DNA of 64,000 nucleotides, taken from assembly GCA_001797465.1 (NCBI GenBank), contig MGPQ01000001.1, positions 109,558 to 173,557 on the forward strand. Reading direction: 5' to 3'. This stretch comes from Deltaproteobacteria bacterium GWB2_55_19. GTDB lineage: Bacteria > Desulfobacterota > GWC2-55-46. The position numbers and the translations under genes were made by a program. The notes beneath the pieces were generated by a model. The model was not told the origin of the DNA, ran no database searches, and saw only the letters and a list, made by a program, of their open reading frames with translations. This document shows, one piece after another, positions 8,691-17,418 of this stretch (position 1 is its first letter; each line of letters begins with the position of its first letter).

Positions 8691-9998
8691 CTACCCCTTC
8701 TTCTTTTTCATCCGCTCGTCTATCTCTTTTTCATACCCGCGCTCTGACGGCTTGTAGTATTTTTTCCCTTTGAGCATATCCGGCAGGTAATCCTCTTCCA
8801 CATACGCCCCCTTGTAGCTGTGCGGGTACTTGTATCCTTTGCCGTAGCCGAGGTCCTTCATGAGGCGGGTCGGCGCGTTCCTTATGTGCATGGGGACAGG
8901 GAGCGCCCCTGTCTTTTTGATGTCGGAGAGCGCTTCGAGATAGGCCATGTAGGAGGCGTTCGATTTCGGGGCCGTTGCGAGGTACGCGACCCCCTGCGCG
9001 AGCGGTATCCACCCCTCGGGCATCCCGATGAAATGGACGGCGTCCTTGACGGAGATTGCGACGGATAAGGCCCTCGGGTCGGCGTTCCCGATGTCTTCTG
9101 AGGCGAATATAACTATCCGCCGGACAATGAAAAGCGGGTCCTCGCCGGCCTCTATCATGCGGGCGAGCCAGTAGAGGGCGGCGTCCGGGTCACTCCCGCG
9201 CATCGATTTTATGAAAGCGGAGATGACATTGTAGTGCTCTTCTCCGGCCTTGTCATAGAGGAGCGCCTTCCTCTGCATCGCCTCTACCGCGACGTCCATA
9301 GTTATATGGCGTCTTCCTTCCTTGACGAGGTCCGCTATCATGTACGCGGTCTCCATGGCGTTAAGGGCGCTCCTTGCGTCGCCTTGCGCGCTCCCGGAGA
9401 GAAAATCGATTACACCTGTGTCTATTGTGGCCTCCATCGACCCCATGCCACGGTCTTTATTGGAAATCGCCCGGTTAAGGATGTTCTTAATTGAATCGTC
9501 GGAAAGCGACTCAAGCACAAGCACCTTGCATCTGGAGAGAAGCGGCGCGTTTACCTCGAACGACGGGTTCTCGGTCGTCGCGCCAATGAGCGTTATCGTC
9601 CCGTCCTCGACGCTATGGAGGAAGGCGTCCTGCTGTCCCTTGTTGAACCTGTGTATCTCGTCTACAAAGAGGACGGTCCTTTTGCCCCTCTTAATATTAG
9701 CCTTCGCCTCTTTCTCGACCTCCCGTATCTCCTTTACGCCTGAGAGGACCGCCGAGAGTTGTACGAACTCGGCCTTCGAGGCCACGGCTATGATGCGGGC
9801 GAGTGTCGTCTTCCCTGAGCCAGGGGGCCCCCAGAGTACGAGGGAGGGTAGCTCCCCTTTGGCGATGACGCGCCTCAGGAACTTCCCCTCTCCGACGAGG
9901 TGCCCCTGCCCTTCGAATTCGTCGATGGTCCTAGGGCGCATCCTTTCGGCAAGGGGCGCGGCGGGTGGCTGTACCTTTTCGAATTCAAATAGTTCCAT
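8691..9998 (-). CDS. rarA: Replication-associated recombination protein A (AAA+ ATPase)
   Basis: Clamp-loader-like AAA+ ATPase (RarA/MgsA) acting at stalled replication forks. Starts MELFEFEKVQPPAAPLAERM; RPRTIDEFEGQGHL precedes Walker A WGPPGSGKTT (residues 56-65), Walker B is LFVDEIHRFNKGQQD and sensor 1 IGATTENPSFE. The C-terminal tetramerisation part keeps GSDPDAALYWLARM and APTRLMKDLGYGKGYKYPH. 435 aa, full length. Stands alone on the minus strand, divergent from nadD. Confidence 0.95.
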   Translation of the reverse strand: MELFEFEKVQPPAAPLAERMRPRTIDEFEGQGHLVGEGKFLRRVIAKGELPSLVLWGPPGSGKTTLARIIAVASKAEFVQLSAVLSGVKEIREVEKEAKANIKRGKRTVLFVDEIHRFNKGQQDAFLHSVEDGTITLIGATTENPSFEVNAPLLSRCKVLVLESLSDDSIKNILNRAISNKDRGMGSMEATIDTGVIDFLSGSAQGDARSALNAMETAYMIADLVKEGRRHITMDVAVEAMQRKALLYDKAGEEHYNVISAFIKSMRGSDPDAALYWLARMIEAGEDPLFIVRRIVIFASEDIGNADPRALSVAISVKDAVHFIGMPEGWIPLAQGVAYLATAPKSNASYMAYLEALSDIKKTGALPVPMHIRNAPTRLMKDLGYGKGYKYPHSYKGAYVEEDYLPDMLKGKKYYKPSERGYEKEIDERMKKKKG

Positions 9999-10082
9999 AC
10001 AATAAAGTCTACTATAATAGAACGGCGAATGGAAGGGGGAGGGGGGAAATCAGGCCCGCCTGCTTTATTTTTTGAAATACCC

Positions 10083-10167
10083 AGGGATAGGGCGAGCGAG
10101 TTGGATGGGGAGGGCGACGGGAGCGAATCCCTATCCCGAAAAAAGCCCGGCAGGGCGCAAAAACTCT
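10083..10167 (-). repeat. TTTTGCGC...TTCGGGATAGGG dispersed repeat, copy C
   Basis: Read on the minus strand it gives TTTTTGCGCCCTGCCGGGC, a T run, CGGGATAGGGATTCGCTC and finally GCTCGCCCTATCCCTGG, the same order as copies A and B. It sits in the rarA-nadD divergent region. Confidence 0.6.
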
Positions 10168-10273
10168 TTTATTGAAGAGACAGTGAAGTCTTCACCCCCC
10201 CCTATCCTCTTTGGCTTGACTTTCCTCCCTTGTATGGTTAGCATGAATTCACTACACCCACGGGGCAGGACCA

Positions 10274-10912
10274 ATGCGTATTGCGATAATGGGCGGCACA
10301 TTCAACCCCATACACTACGGGCACTTGAGAATAGCCGAGGAGGCGCGTGAAGCGCTCTCGCTCGATAAGGTAGTCTTCATGCCCGCAAACATCGCCCCGC
10401 ACAAGACCGAGTCCCCGGCCTTGCCTGAAGCGCGGACTGAGATGATAAGATTGTCGATCGCCGGGAACCGGTTCTTCGAAGTATCGGATATCGAGATAAA
10501 AAGGGGTGGGCGGTCATTCACCATAGACACCCTGCGCGCCCTCAAGGAAAATGACAAATCGCTCGATATAAGCCTTATAATCGGCAACGACTCGTTCAAC
10601 GACATCACGACGTGGTGCGAGTACGAATCCATCTTTGAACTTTCGAGCTTTATTGTAGTCGAGAGGCCCGGCTATCCGGTCAAAAAACCGGGGGAGGTCC
10701 TCCCGGTTGAATTGGCCAGAAAGTTCTGGTATGATGCGGGTAAAGGGATGTTCCTCAATTCCTTTGGAACAACCCTTACTTACCTTTCCACGACGCTTAT
10801 GGACATCGCCTCGTCGGACTTAAGGGCGAAGGTCAGGGAAGGCGCGTCCGTAAGATACATGCTGCCAGACCCTGTAATAGAATACATACAAAAGACGGGC
10901 CTCTACAAATAA
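10274..10912 (+). CDS. nadD: Nicotinate-nucleotide adenylyltransferase
   Basis: Adenylates nicotinate mononucleotide in NAD synthesis. The nucleotidyltransferase motif GGTFNPIHYGH is at residues 8-18, and SVRYMLPDPVIEYI near the C-terminus is the second (ISSTxIR-like) nucleotide-binding element in altered form. 212 aa, normal length. First of a run nadD-rsfS-rlmH-lapAB-gpmI on the plus strand; nadD with rsfS is a widely conserved pair. Confidence 0.93.
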   Translation: MRIAIMGGTFNPIHYGHLRIAEEAREALSLDKVVFMPANIAPHKTESPALPEARTEMIRLSIAGNRFFEVSDIEIKRGGRSFTIDTLRALKENDKSLDISLIIGNDSFNDITTWCEYESIFELSSFIVVERPGYPVKKPGEVLPVELARKFWYDAGKGMFLNSFGTTLTYLSTTLMDIASSDLRAKVREGASVRYMLPDPVIEYIQKTGLYK

Positions 10913-10937
10913 TGGGCCCCAAACGAGGAGAAAGAAA

Positions 10938-11453
10938 CTGGACCCCAGGAAGAAGGCGCTCGAAATAGCGAAGTTAGCCCTTGAGAAGCAGGCGGAAAAG
11001 GTCGTAATCCTTAACATCAAAAAGCTCTCGTCTGTATCCGATTACCTGCTCGTCTGCAGCGCCGGGTCGGAACGGCAGGTTCAGGCCATAGCCGACGCGA
11101 TTGAAGACGGGCTCAGGAAAGACGGGGAACGCCCGCTCGGCAGAGAGGGCGTCACCGAGGGCAGGTGGGCGCTCATCGACTTCAACGACGTCGTGGCCCA
11201 TATATTCCTTGAGCCTGTCAGGGTCTTCTACGACCTCGAAGGGCTGTGGGCAGAGGCCCCTGTAACAGAGGTCAAGGACAAGCCGAGGGGCAAGGCATCT
11301 AAGGCCGGTACCGCGAAGGCCAAGGCCCCTAAGGCCGAGTCTCCCAAGGGCAAGGCCCCGAAGGCCAAGTCCCCTAAAGCCAAGGCTTCGAAAGCCAGGG
11401 CGCCCAAGGCCTCCAAGCCAAAGACCCCGAGGAAGAAAAAGGGAGAGGGGTAG
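10938..11453 (+). CDS. rsfS: Ribosome silencing factor RsfS with lysine-rich tail, probable CTG start
   Basis: Binds ribosomal protein L14 and blocks subunit joining. Residues 1-105 match the family: KALEIAKLALEKQAEKVVIL, KLSSVSDYLLVCSAGSERQ, DFNDVVAHIFLEPVRVFYDL. Back from this block to the in-frame stop at 10878 there is no ATG, GTG or TTG; a CTG at 10938 with GAGGAG seven bases upstream lands exactly at the expected N-terminus (LDPRKKALEI). The last 60 residues are Lys/Ala/Pro repeats of the KAKAPKAESPKGKAPK type, like histone-H1 tails, absent from ordinary RsfS. Between nadD and rlmH. Confidence 0.88.
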   Translation: MDPRKKALEIAKLALEKQAEKVVILNIKKLSSVSDYLLVCSAGSERQVQAIADAIEDGLRKDGERPLGREGVTEGRWALIDFNDVVAHIFLEPVRVFYDLEGLWAEAPVTEVKDKPRGKASKAGTAKAKAPKAESPKGKAPKAKSPKAKASKARAPKASKPKTPRKKKGEG

Positions 11454-11465
11454 CCGAGGCTTCGC

Positions 11466-11942
11466 TTGAAGATAACCTTTCTCGCCGTCGGCCCCATAAA
11501 GAAGCCCTACGCGAAGGACGGTGTCGCCGAGTACGTTAAGCGGATAGGCAATTACACGCAGGTAGAGACCTTCGACATAAAAGAGGAGAAGTATTCCGCA
11601 AAGACCCCGCGTGCGGAGATACTTATGCGCGAGGGTGAGAGGATACTCGCGAAGGTGAAGCCGTCGGACTTTCTAATAGTCCTCTCGGACAATGGAACGG
11701 GCTTCAGCTCCGAGGCCTTCGCTACAAAGATAGGCGAGGTTATCGGAGGCAGGGCGGGGAAAAAGGGGATGGCGTTCGTCATCGGCGGCCCCTACGGGCT
11801 CTCAAAAGAGGTCGTCGATAAGGCCGACCTCCTGCTTTCCTTGTCGAAGATGACTCTGCCGCACGATCTGGCGAGGCTCATTCTCTCAGAGCAGGTATAC
11901 CGGGCGTTTACGATTTTAAAAGGCGAGCCGTACTCTCATTAG
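11466..11942 (+). CDS. rlmH: 23S rRNA (pseudouridine1915-N3)-methyltransferase
   Basis: SPOUT-fold methyltransferase acting on helix 69 of assembled ribosomes. Starts with TTG (KITFLAVGPIKKPYAKDG). The knot carries VIGGPYGLSKEV and the C-terminus LPHDLARLILSEQVYRAF, where the SAM site and the invariant His lie. 158 aa, normal. Twelve bases after rsfS, a ribosome-linked neighbour. Confidence 0.95.
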   Translation: MKITFLAVGPIKKPYAKDGVAEYVKRIGNYTQVETFDIKEEKYSAKTPRAEILMREGERILAKVKPSDFLIVLSDNGTGFSSEAFATKIGEVIGGRAGKKGMAFVIGGPYGLSKEVVDKADLLLSLSKMTLPHDLARLILSEQVYRAFTILKGEPYSH

Positions 11943-11951
11943 GGAACCCCA

Positions 11952-13304
11952 ATGTACACAAAGATACTCCTCGTAGTAGTCATCATAATCTTAAGCGCGT
12001 TCTTCTTCCTCCACACGCAGAACCCGGGGACGGTGACGTTCGTCGTGACAGCCGAGCACACCTACGTAGTCCCTGCTACCATGCTGTTATTCGCGGGGTT
12101 CCTCGCTGGCGTCGTGCTCGCCGTCCTTAATTCGCTTCTCGTCGACGCGAAGAGGGCGATAACCGAGATGAGCGCGCGCAGAGACAAAAAAATCACCCTC
12201 CAGGCCGATGAGAACTTCAGGAAGGGGAACGAGCTCCTCGTAAAGGGAGACACCACGGGCGCGAGGGAGTCGATAGAGAAGGCTCTTAAGGCGAGACCCT
12301 CGGACACCGGCATGACCATAGCGCTCTCCGAGACATATACGCGGGAGAGGAGGCCCAAGGAGGCGATCTCGGTGCTGGAGAACGGGCTTGCGGCGAACCC
12401 GTCGTCCATAGGCATACTCATGGCCATAGCCAAGTGCGCGAACGAATCCAGTGACGCGTTCAGGGCCGCGCGTGCTTATGAAGACGTCATAAAGATCGAC
12501 CCCCGGAACGCGTTCGCGTTAAAGAGGCTCCGCGACCTCCGTGTCTCTGAGAAAAGGTGGAATGAAGCGGCCTCGCTCCAGAAGACCGTAGCGGACTCCG
12601 AACGCGACGGCGCAAATGAGAAGGAGAAAAGACTCCTTGCCGGTCTCTACTTTGAGGCGGCGGACCAGTGCGCGGCAGAGGGGAAGCTGAGCGACGCGGT
12701 CCTGAGGCTGAAGGACGTATTGAAGGCCGACGATTCCTTCATGCCCGCGCATATCCTCCTCGGCGACATACTCTGGAGGCAGGGCAACCCGGGAGGCGCG
12801 ATAAAGGTCTGGGAAAAGGCATACGCGAAGTACCCGAACTCCGAGCCGCTCTTGCTAAAGCTCGAGGATATATACATAAAGGAATCCGCGCCTGACCTGA
12901 TACTCGAAAAATACAAACGCGAGATCCTGGCGAGGCCCAATGATACGAACCTCCGGTTGCTCCTCTCGAGGCTATATCTCAGGCTTGAGATGGTGGACAA
13001 CGCCATCGAGGAGTTAGAGAGCCTCCACCTCGAAGGCGAGGACTCCTACTACCCGCAGGTCTTGCTCGGCGAGGCGTCGCTCCGGAGAAAGCAGAACAAC
13101 AGGGCCGCGCACCTCTTCCATAAGGCGCTGGGGCTGGACAAGGAGTTCCTGCCGCCTTTCACATGCTCGAACTGCTCGTTTGACGTCAAGTCCTGGGCCG
13201 CGAGATGCCCGTCTTGCGGCGAATGGAACACGCTTGCCATGTCCGCGCCGCCCGCGAAGACGCAACAGCCAAAGACGCAGGCGCAACTGCCCCTGCTCCG
13301 TTAA
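11952..13304 (+). CDS. lapB: LapA-LapB fusion: membrane-anchored TPR protein with C-terminal rubredoxin-type zinc ribbon
   Basis: In enterobacteria LapA (two-TM) and LapB (TPR plus rubredoxin) are separate neighbours that tune LpxC degradation and LPS assembly. Here one 450-aa protein carries both. Residues 1-22 are a TM helix followed by the LapA-type HTQNPGTVTFVVTAE, with a second TM at about 38-60. TPR repeats span about 85-385, and a zinc ribbon FTCSNCSFDVKSWAARCPSC (two CxxC) follows at about 395-420. Starts ATG at 11952, 9 bases after rlmH. The role in LPS control is inferred from the domains. Confidence 0.88.
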   Translation: MYTKILLVVVIIILSAFFFLHTQNPGTVTFVVTAEHTYVVPATMLLFAGFLAGVVLAVLNSLLVDAKRAITEMSARRDKKITLQADENFRKGNELLVKGDTTGARESIEKALKARPSDTGMTIALSETYTRERRPKEAISVLENGLAANPSSIGILMAIAKCANESSDAFRAARAYEDVIKIDPRNAFALKRLRDLRVSEKRWNEAASLQKTVADSERDGANEKEKRLLAGLYFEAADQCAAEGKLSDAVLRLKDVLKADDSFMPAHILLGDILWRQGNPGGAIKVWEKAYAKYPNSEPLLLKLEDIYIKESAPDLILEKYKREILARPNDTNLRLLLSRLYLRLEMVDNAIEELESLHLEGEDSYYPQVLLGEASLRRKQNNRAAHLFHKALGLDKEFLPPFTCSNCSFDVKSWAARCPSCGEWNTLAMSAPPAKTQQPKTQAQLPLLR

Positions 13305-13327
13305 TTCTCCTCAGGAGAAACCCCCGA

Positions 13328-14857
13328 ATGAAACGAGTCTGCCTTATCGTCATGGACGGCTGGGGCCTTAACCCTTCCTCCAATGGCAATGCGACAAAGC
13401 TTTCGAAACTCCCGAACCTCACAAGGCTCTTAAGCCTCTACCCCTCGACCACGATAGACACCTCCGGCCTCTCCGCCGGGTTGCCCGAAGGCCAGATGGG
13501 GAACTCCGAAGTGGGGCACCTCACAATGGGTGCCGGCAGGGTCATTTACCAGGAGCTTACCAGGATTGGGAAGGCTATCGAGGACGGGGTTTTCGAGAAG
13601 AACCCCTTGCTGGATGAGATTTTTTCGTTTTTGTCGGACAAGGGAGGCGCTCTTCACCTCATGGGGCTACTCTCAGACGGGGGCGTCCACAGCCACATCT
13701 CGCACCTCTTCGCCATACTCGACGCCGCGAAGAAGAAGGGGCTTACGAAGGTGTTCGTCCACGCATTCCTCGACGGCAGGGACACGCCGCCTTCAAGCGG
13801 CGTCCATTACATGGACGCGCTCGTCTCGCATATCAAAAAGAACGGCACGGGAAGGGTCGCGACGGTCTCAGGCCGTTTCTACGCGATGGACAGGGACAAC
13901 AGGTGGGAGCGCGTCGGGAAGGCGTATGAGGCTATCGTAAAGGGGCAGGGGAGGCACAATGAAGACCCGGTCCTCGCGATAAAAGAGGCGTACTCGCTTG
14001 GTGAAACAGACGAGTTCGTGACACCCACGGCCATCGTCGAGAACGGCCTGCCCGTAGGAAAGGTCGAGGAGAACGACGCCGTCTTTTTCTTCAACTTCAG
14101 GGCCGACAGGGCCAGAGAGATAACGAGGGCGTTCGTGGAGCGCGACTTCGACGGCTTCGAGCGGGGGCAGAGGCCCGCGCTCGTCTCCTTCATCTGCATG
14201 ACGGAGTACGACCAGAGGCTCAACCTCCCGGTCCTCTTCAAGCCCCAGGACATAAAGAACATCCTCGGAGAGGTCCTCTCACGGGCTGGGGTTAAGCAGT
14301 TCAGGGTGAGCGAGACGGAAAAGTACGCGCACGTGACTTTCTTCTTTAACGGCGGGAAGGAGACGCCTTTCCCCGGTGAGGAGAGGCTCCTCATTCCGTC
14401 GGTCAAGGACGTGCCGACGTATGACCTTAAGCCAGAGATGCGCGCGCAAGAGATAGCAGAGGCCGCTTCAGACAAGATAGCGGCCGTGGCGTGTTCGTTC
14501 GTGCTTATGAACCTCGCTAACGGGGACATGGTCGGGCATACCGGGGTGATAGAGGCGGCGATAAAGGCCTGCGAGGCGGTGGACAACGCGGTGGGGGTCG
14601 TAGCGGACGCGGCGCTAAAAAACAACTGGGCCGTCATCATAACCTCGGACCACGGCAACGCAGAGCAGATGATGGACCCGGTTACCGGCGAGCCGTTCAC
14701 GGCGCACACGACGAACCTCGTCCCGTTCATCCTTGTGGACGACGATAACAGGGGGGCGAAGCTCAAGTCCGGCGGGCTCAAAGACGTCGCGCCGACTGTC
14801 CTTAAGCTCATGGGGATAGATATCCCGCCTGAGATGACCGGCGAGCCGCTGTTCTGA
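13328..14857 (+). CDS. gpmI: 2,3-bisphosphoglycerate-independent phosphoglycerate mutase
   Basis: Glycolytic interconversion of 3- and 2-phosphoglycerate with two Mn ions. Start MKRVCLIVMDGWGLNP at 13328; the frame extends upstream only because it overlaps lapAB. The catalytic Ser lies in GNSEVGHLTMGAGR, substrate binding in HAFLDGRDTPP, and the metal motifs are TSDHGNAEQM and AHTTNLVPF. 509 aa, normal. Last gene of the nadD run. Confidence 0.96.
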   Translation: MKRVCLIVMDGWGLNPSSNGNATKLSKLPNLTRLLSLYPSTTIDTSGLSAGLPEGQMGNSEVGHLTMGAGRVIYQELTRIGKAIEDGVFEKNPLLDEIFSFLSDKGGALHLMGLLSDGGVHSHISHLFAILDAAKKKGLTKVFVHAFLDGRDTPPSSGVHYMDALVSHIKKNGTGRVATVSGRFYAMDRDNRWERVGKAYEAIVKGQGRHNEDPVLAIKEAYSLGETDEFVTPTAIVENGLPVGKVEENDAVFFFNFRADRAREITRAFVERDFDGFERGQRPALVSFICMTEYDQRLNLPVLFKPQDIKNILGEVLSRAGVKQFRVSETEKYAHVTFFFNGGKETPFPGEERLLIPSVKDVPTYDLKPEMRAQEIAEAASDKIAAVACSFVLMNLANGDMVGHTGVIEAAIKACEAVDNAVGVVADAALKNNWAVIITSDHGNAEQMMDPVTGEPFTAHTTNLVPFILVDDDNRGAKLKSGGLKDVAPTVLKLMGIDIPPEMTGEPLF

Positions 14858-15013
14858 AAAGACATGACGTCCTCGCCCGTTGAGAGGTAGAGTTTTCTTA
14901 TCTCTTTGAACACATACCGCTCCTCTTAATATTGTCCTTGTTTTCCAACATGCGGTCAAGGGATAATCGGCGTTTTTGGCGCGTATCAGCGGGTTTTTTG
15001 TTATGAGAGGGGC

Positions 15014-15042
15014 TTGACATCGAGGCGCGGAAGCCGGATAAT
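15014..15042 (+). promoter_or_regulatory. Near-consensus sigma70 promoter
   Basis: TTGACA (15014-15019), 17-base spacer, GATAAT (15037-15042). It ends 27 bases before the small zinc-ribbon gene at 15070 and is among the best promoters in the window. Confidence 0.75.
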
Positions 15043-15069
15043 ACAGGGGTCCGCAAGGAGGGGGCGTCT

Positions 15070-15240
15070 ATGGCGCAAATATCTTCCTATAGTTATCTTA
15101 CCTGCCCGATGTGCGACGTCGAGGTCCCGATGTCAGGGGACGAGAAGGTCGGGGAGCAGGTCTATTGCCCGTACTGCCAGACCCCTCTCGCACTCAGAAA
15201 GACAAAGACGGAAGAACTCTACCTTGAAGAGGACTACTGA
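15070..15240 (+). CDS. Small zinc-ribbon protein (56 aa)
   Basis: MAQISSYSYLTCPMCDVEVP followed by VYCPYCQTPLALRK gives two CxxC pairs 22 residues apart, then an acidic tail ending EELYLEEDY. Good ribosome-binding site (AAGGAGG), near-consensus promoter upstream and terminator downstream, so it is a monocistronic gene. It could be a small regulator or an Fe/Zn-binding partner; function unknown. Confidence 0.8.
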   Translation: MAQISSYSYLTCPMCDVEVPMSGDEKVGEQVYCPYCQTPLALRKTKTEELYLEEDY

Positions 15241-15321
15241 GGGTCTAAGGCCGGTCGGATTTTTGGAAGCCTGTCGGCGGTTTTTTGCTTTTCAGTCGTA
15301 TCCTGTTACGCTCTAAATGCA

Positions 15322-15356
15322 AAAAAAGAGGAGGCCTTTTGGCCTCCTCTTTTTTA
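15322..15356 (+). terminator. Rho-independent terminator after the zinc-ribbon gene
   Basis: Stem AAAAAAGAGGAGGCC / GGCCTCCTCTTTTTT with TTTT loop, about 80 bases after the stop. Confidence 0.9.
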
Positions 15357-15399
15357 TTCTCTCTTGGAATCTCTAACTACCTGTGGTTTGCCGTGCTAT

Positions 15400-15503
15400 T
15401 TAAATCACACCCCTTGACGGCGGATGCTGGGTGGGGTGCCAAAATTTTACAGTCCCCTCCCGTCAAGGGAGGGGATGTTAATGAGGCAAAGGGGTGGTTT
15501 ATT
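15400..15503. repeat. MITE-like palindromic element (AAATCACACCCC ends)
   Basis: Outer ends AAATCACACCCC and GGGGTGGTTT are inverted copies; inside is the CCCTCCCGTCAAGGGAGGGG palindrome. It has the same architecture as the element at 35694-35808. It lies between the zinc-ribbon terminator and the rtcB stop. Confidence 0.55.
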
Positions 15504-15516
15504 CGAAAGATTCAAT

Positions 15517-16980
15517 CTATCCCTTTACGCAGACCATCGGCCTTAAGCGAGCGACCTTCCTGTTGACCCCGGCCCTGTGCATGATTTCCACGACCCTGTC
15601 CACGTCCTTGTACGCTCCCGGGGCCTCTTCCGCGAGACCGGACATGGACCCCGACCTTATTATTATCCCCTTTTCCGCAAGCTCTTTTAAGAGCTCTGCG
15701 CCGCGCCACTGCCTCTTCGATTGCACGCGCGACAAAGATCTCCCGGCGCCGTGGACCGTCGAGCCGAAGCACTCAATCATCCCCTTTTCAGTCCCGCGCA
15801 GTATGTATGACGCCGTGCCCATCGTGCCGCCGACGAGGAGCGGGTGGCCGACAGAACGGTACGCCTCCGGGACCTCCTCCCTGCCGGGGCCGAAGGCGCG
15901 TGTTGCGCCTTTTCTGTGGATGAGGACCTTTTTTTCGACGCCGTTAACGGTATGGGTCTCGAACTTGCACGTATTATGCGCCACATCATAGAGCATCCGG
16001 ACGGATTCGGGTCTTACGCCGGTAACACTCGCGAACGCCCCCCGCGCCAGATGCGCTATTGCCTGCCTGTTCGCGAAGGCGCAGTTCATGCCTGCGTTCA
16101 CCGCGCTTATGTACTTTTTCCCCTCGGTACTCGTGATGGGCGCGCATACGAGCTCCCTGTCCCTTATGGGTATCCCGTACTTCCTGCTCGCGGCCTCAAG
16201 CGTTTTAAGATAATCAGTCCCTATCTGGTGGCCGAGGGCGCGGCTCCCGCAGTGTATGGATATTACGACCTGCCCCTTGGAGAGCCCGTAAATCCCGGCG
16301 GCAACGAGATCGTATATCTCCTCTATGTACTGGACCTCAAGGTAATGGTTGCCGGACCCGAGCGTGCCGACCTGCTTGAACTGCCTCTGCTTGGCCCTCG
16401 AGCTTACGTTCCTCGGGTCCGCGCCTTTGATGCATCCGCCCCCTTCCGTGTATTCGAGGTCTTCGGGAAGGCCGTACCCTCGCTCAACGATAAAGGGCGA
16501 GCCCTTGACGAGGAGTTCGTCTATCTCGGATTCTTTTAGCCGTATCTCGCCGGTCGAGCCGACGCCGGAGGGGACGTCCCTGAAGAGCTGGTTGGCGAGC
16601 GCTTCCTTTACGGGCTCGATTTCATTCCTCGTCAGCGGGGTCTTAAGCACCCGCACCCCGCAGTTTATGTCGAAACCAACGCCTGCCACGCTCACAACGC
16701 CTTTTTCCGCGTCGAAGGCCGCGACCCCGCCAATGGCGAAGCCGTAGCCGGGGTGTATGTCGGCCATCGCGATAGAGGCCACCTGGATGCCCGGGAGTGT
16801 GGCGACGTTCGCGACCTGCACGAGCGCCGGCGTGAGCCCTCCGGGCTTTCCAGAGGCGGCCTCTTTCACAAGCGGCGCTATGGTCTCTTCGTCGGCGTAG
16901 ATGCGCCCCGGCACGAGCATGTCGCCGGTCCTGGGTATTTCCCAGACGAAGTCGGAGATTTTTTTGACCTCTATCCTCAT
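15517..16980 (-). CDS. rtcB: RNA-splicing ligase RtcB
   Basis: GTP/Mn-dependent ligase joining 2',3'-cyclic-phosphate and 5'-OH RNA ends. Conserved blocks: DIHPGYGFAIGG, VGFDINCGVR, GTLGSGNHYLEVQ, ISIHCGSRALGHQ, and the guanylated His in STVHGAGRSLSR. 487 aa, full length. The archease gene sits 9 bases upstream on the same strand, forming the enzyme-cofactor pair. Confidence 0.96.
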   Translation of the reverse strand: MRIEVKKISDFVWEIPRTGDMLVPGRIYADEETIAPLVKEAASGKPGGLTPALVQVANVATLPGIQVASIAMADIHPGYGFAIGGVAAFDAEKGVVSVAGVGFDINCGVRVLKTPLTRNEIEPVKEALANQLFRDVPSGVGSTGEIRLKESEIDELLVKGSPFIVERGYGLPEDLEYTEGGGCIKGADPRNVSSRAKQRQFKQVGTLGSGNHYLEVQYIEEIYDLVAAGIYGLSKGQVVISIHCGSRALGHQIGTDYLKTLEAASRKYGIPIRDRELVCAPITSTEGKKYISAVNAGMNCAFANRQAIAHLARGAFASVTGVRPESVRMLYDVAHNTCKFETHTVNGVEKKVLIHRKGATRAFGPGREEVPEAYRSVGHPLLVGGTMGTASYILRGTEKGMIECFGSTVHGAGRSLSRVQSKRQWRGAELLKELAEKGIIIRSGSMSGLAEEAPGAYKDVDRVVEIMHRAGVNRKVARLRPMVCVKG

Positions 16981-16989
16981 CTCACTCCT

Positions 16990-17418
16990 TTAGACGTCGA
17001 GTACGCATTCGAGCGCGTGCGTGCCGTTTGCGCCGTGGTTGTACTTAAGGCCCGAATACGTCGCGCCCTTGACCTCGGTCCTCACCCCGTGCCTCGTTCT
17101 ATCGAATTTTTCGCCGAAGGCGATTCCTGAGTACCTGAACCCCCCGGCGGTCCGCTCTATCTCAAACGTCTCGATCCTTTTGAACGCGAGCTCGTCCAAC
17201 CCCTGTATGGAGAGGACCTCGTTCAGGACCTCGACGAAAAGCGTCTCTATCTCCGGGGCCTCGGCAAGGATTTCGCGCACCTCGCCTTCGCCTATGGTCG
17301 AAGTGTCGAACATTACGTTCAGCATGGCCGAGACGCCCTCGTTGAAGGCGCTTTTGAGGTCCGGCCCTTCGGCGCGGATGCCTATGTCTGAGACGTGCTC
17401 GCAATAGCTGTATGGCAT
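16990..17418 (-). CDS. Archease (RtcB activating protein)
   Basis: Small acidic protein that promotes RtcB guanylation and multiple turnover. The N-terminal YCEHVSDIGIRAEG is the archease signature (usually HTADxGI), LFVEVLNEVLSIQG is the central helix, and the C-terminus ends ALECVLDV, giving the terminal metal-binding acidic residue. 142 aa, normal. Transcribed just before rtcB. Confidence 0.92.
   Translation of the reverse strand: MPYSYCEHVSDIGIRAEGPDLKSAFNEGVSAMLNVMFDTSTIGEGEVREILAEAPEIETLFVEVLNEVLSIQGLDELAFKRIETFEIERTAGGFRYSGIAFGEKFDRTRHGVRTEVKGATYSGLKYNHGANGTHALECVLDV

Noticed and set aside
10938..11192. RsfS as a short protein starting at GTG 11193
   Set aside because: That start would remove most of the conserved RsfS domain; the CTG at 10938 with an RBS keeps it all.
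11280..11450. Separate gene coding a histone-like protein
   Set aside because: The lysine-rich stretch is in frame with and continuous to RsfS, without its own start or RBS.
13205..13327. N-terminal extension of gpmI
   Set aside because: Overlaps the end of lapAB; GpmI families start at MKRVCLIVMDGWG.
15844..16539. Long plus-strand open frame opposite rtcB
   Set aside because: Antisense shadow of a highly conserved gene in GC-rich DNA; no RBS or family.
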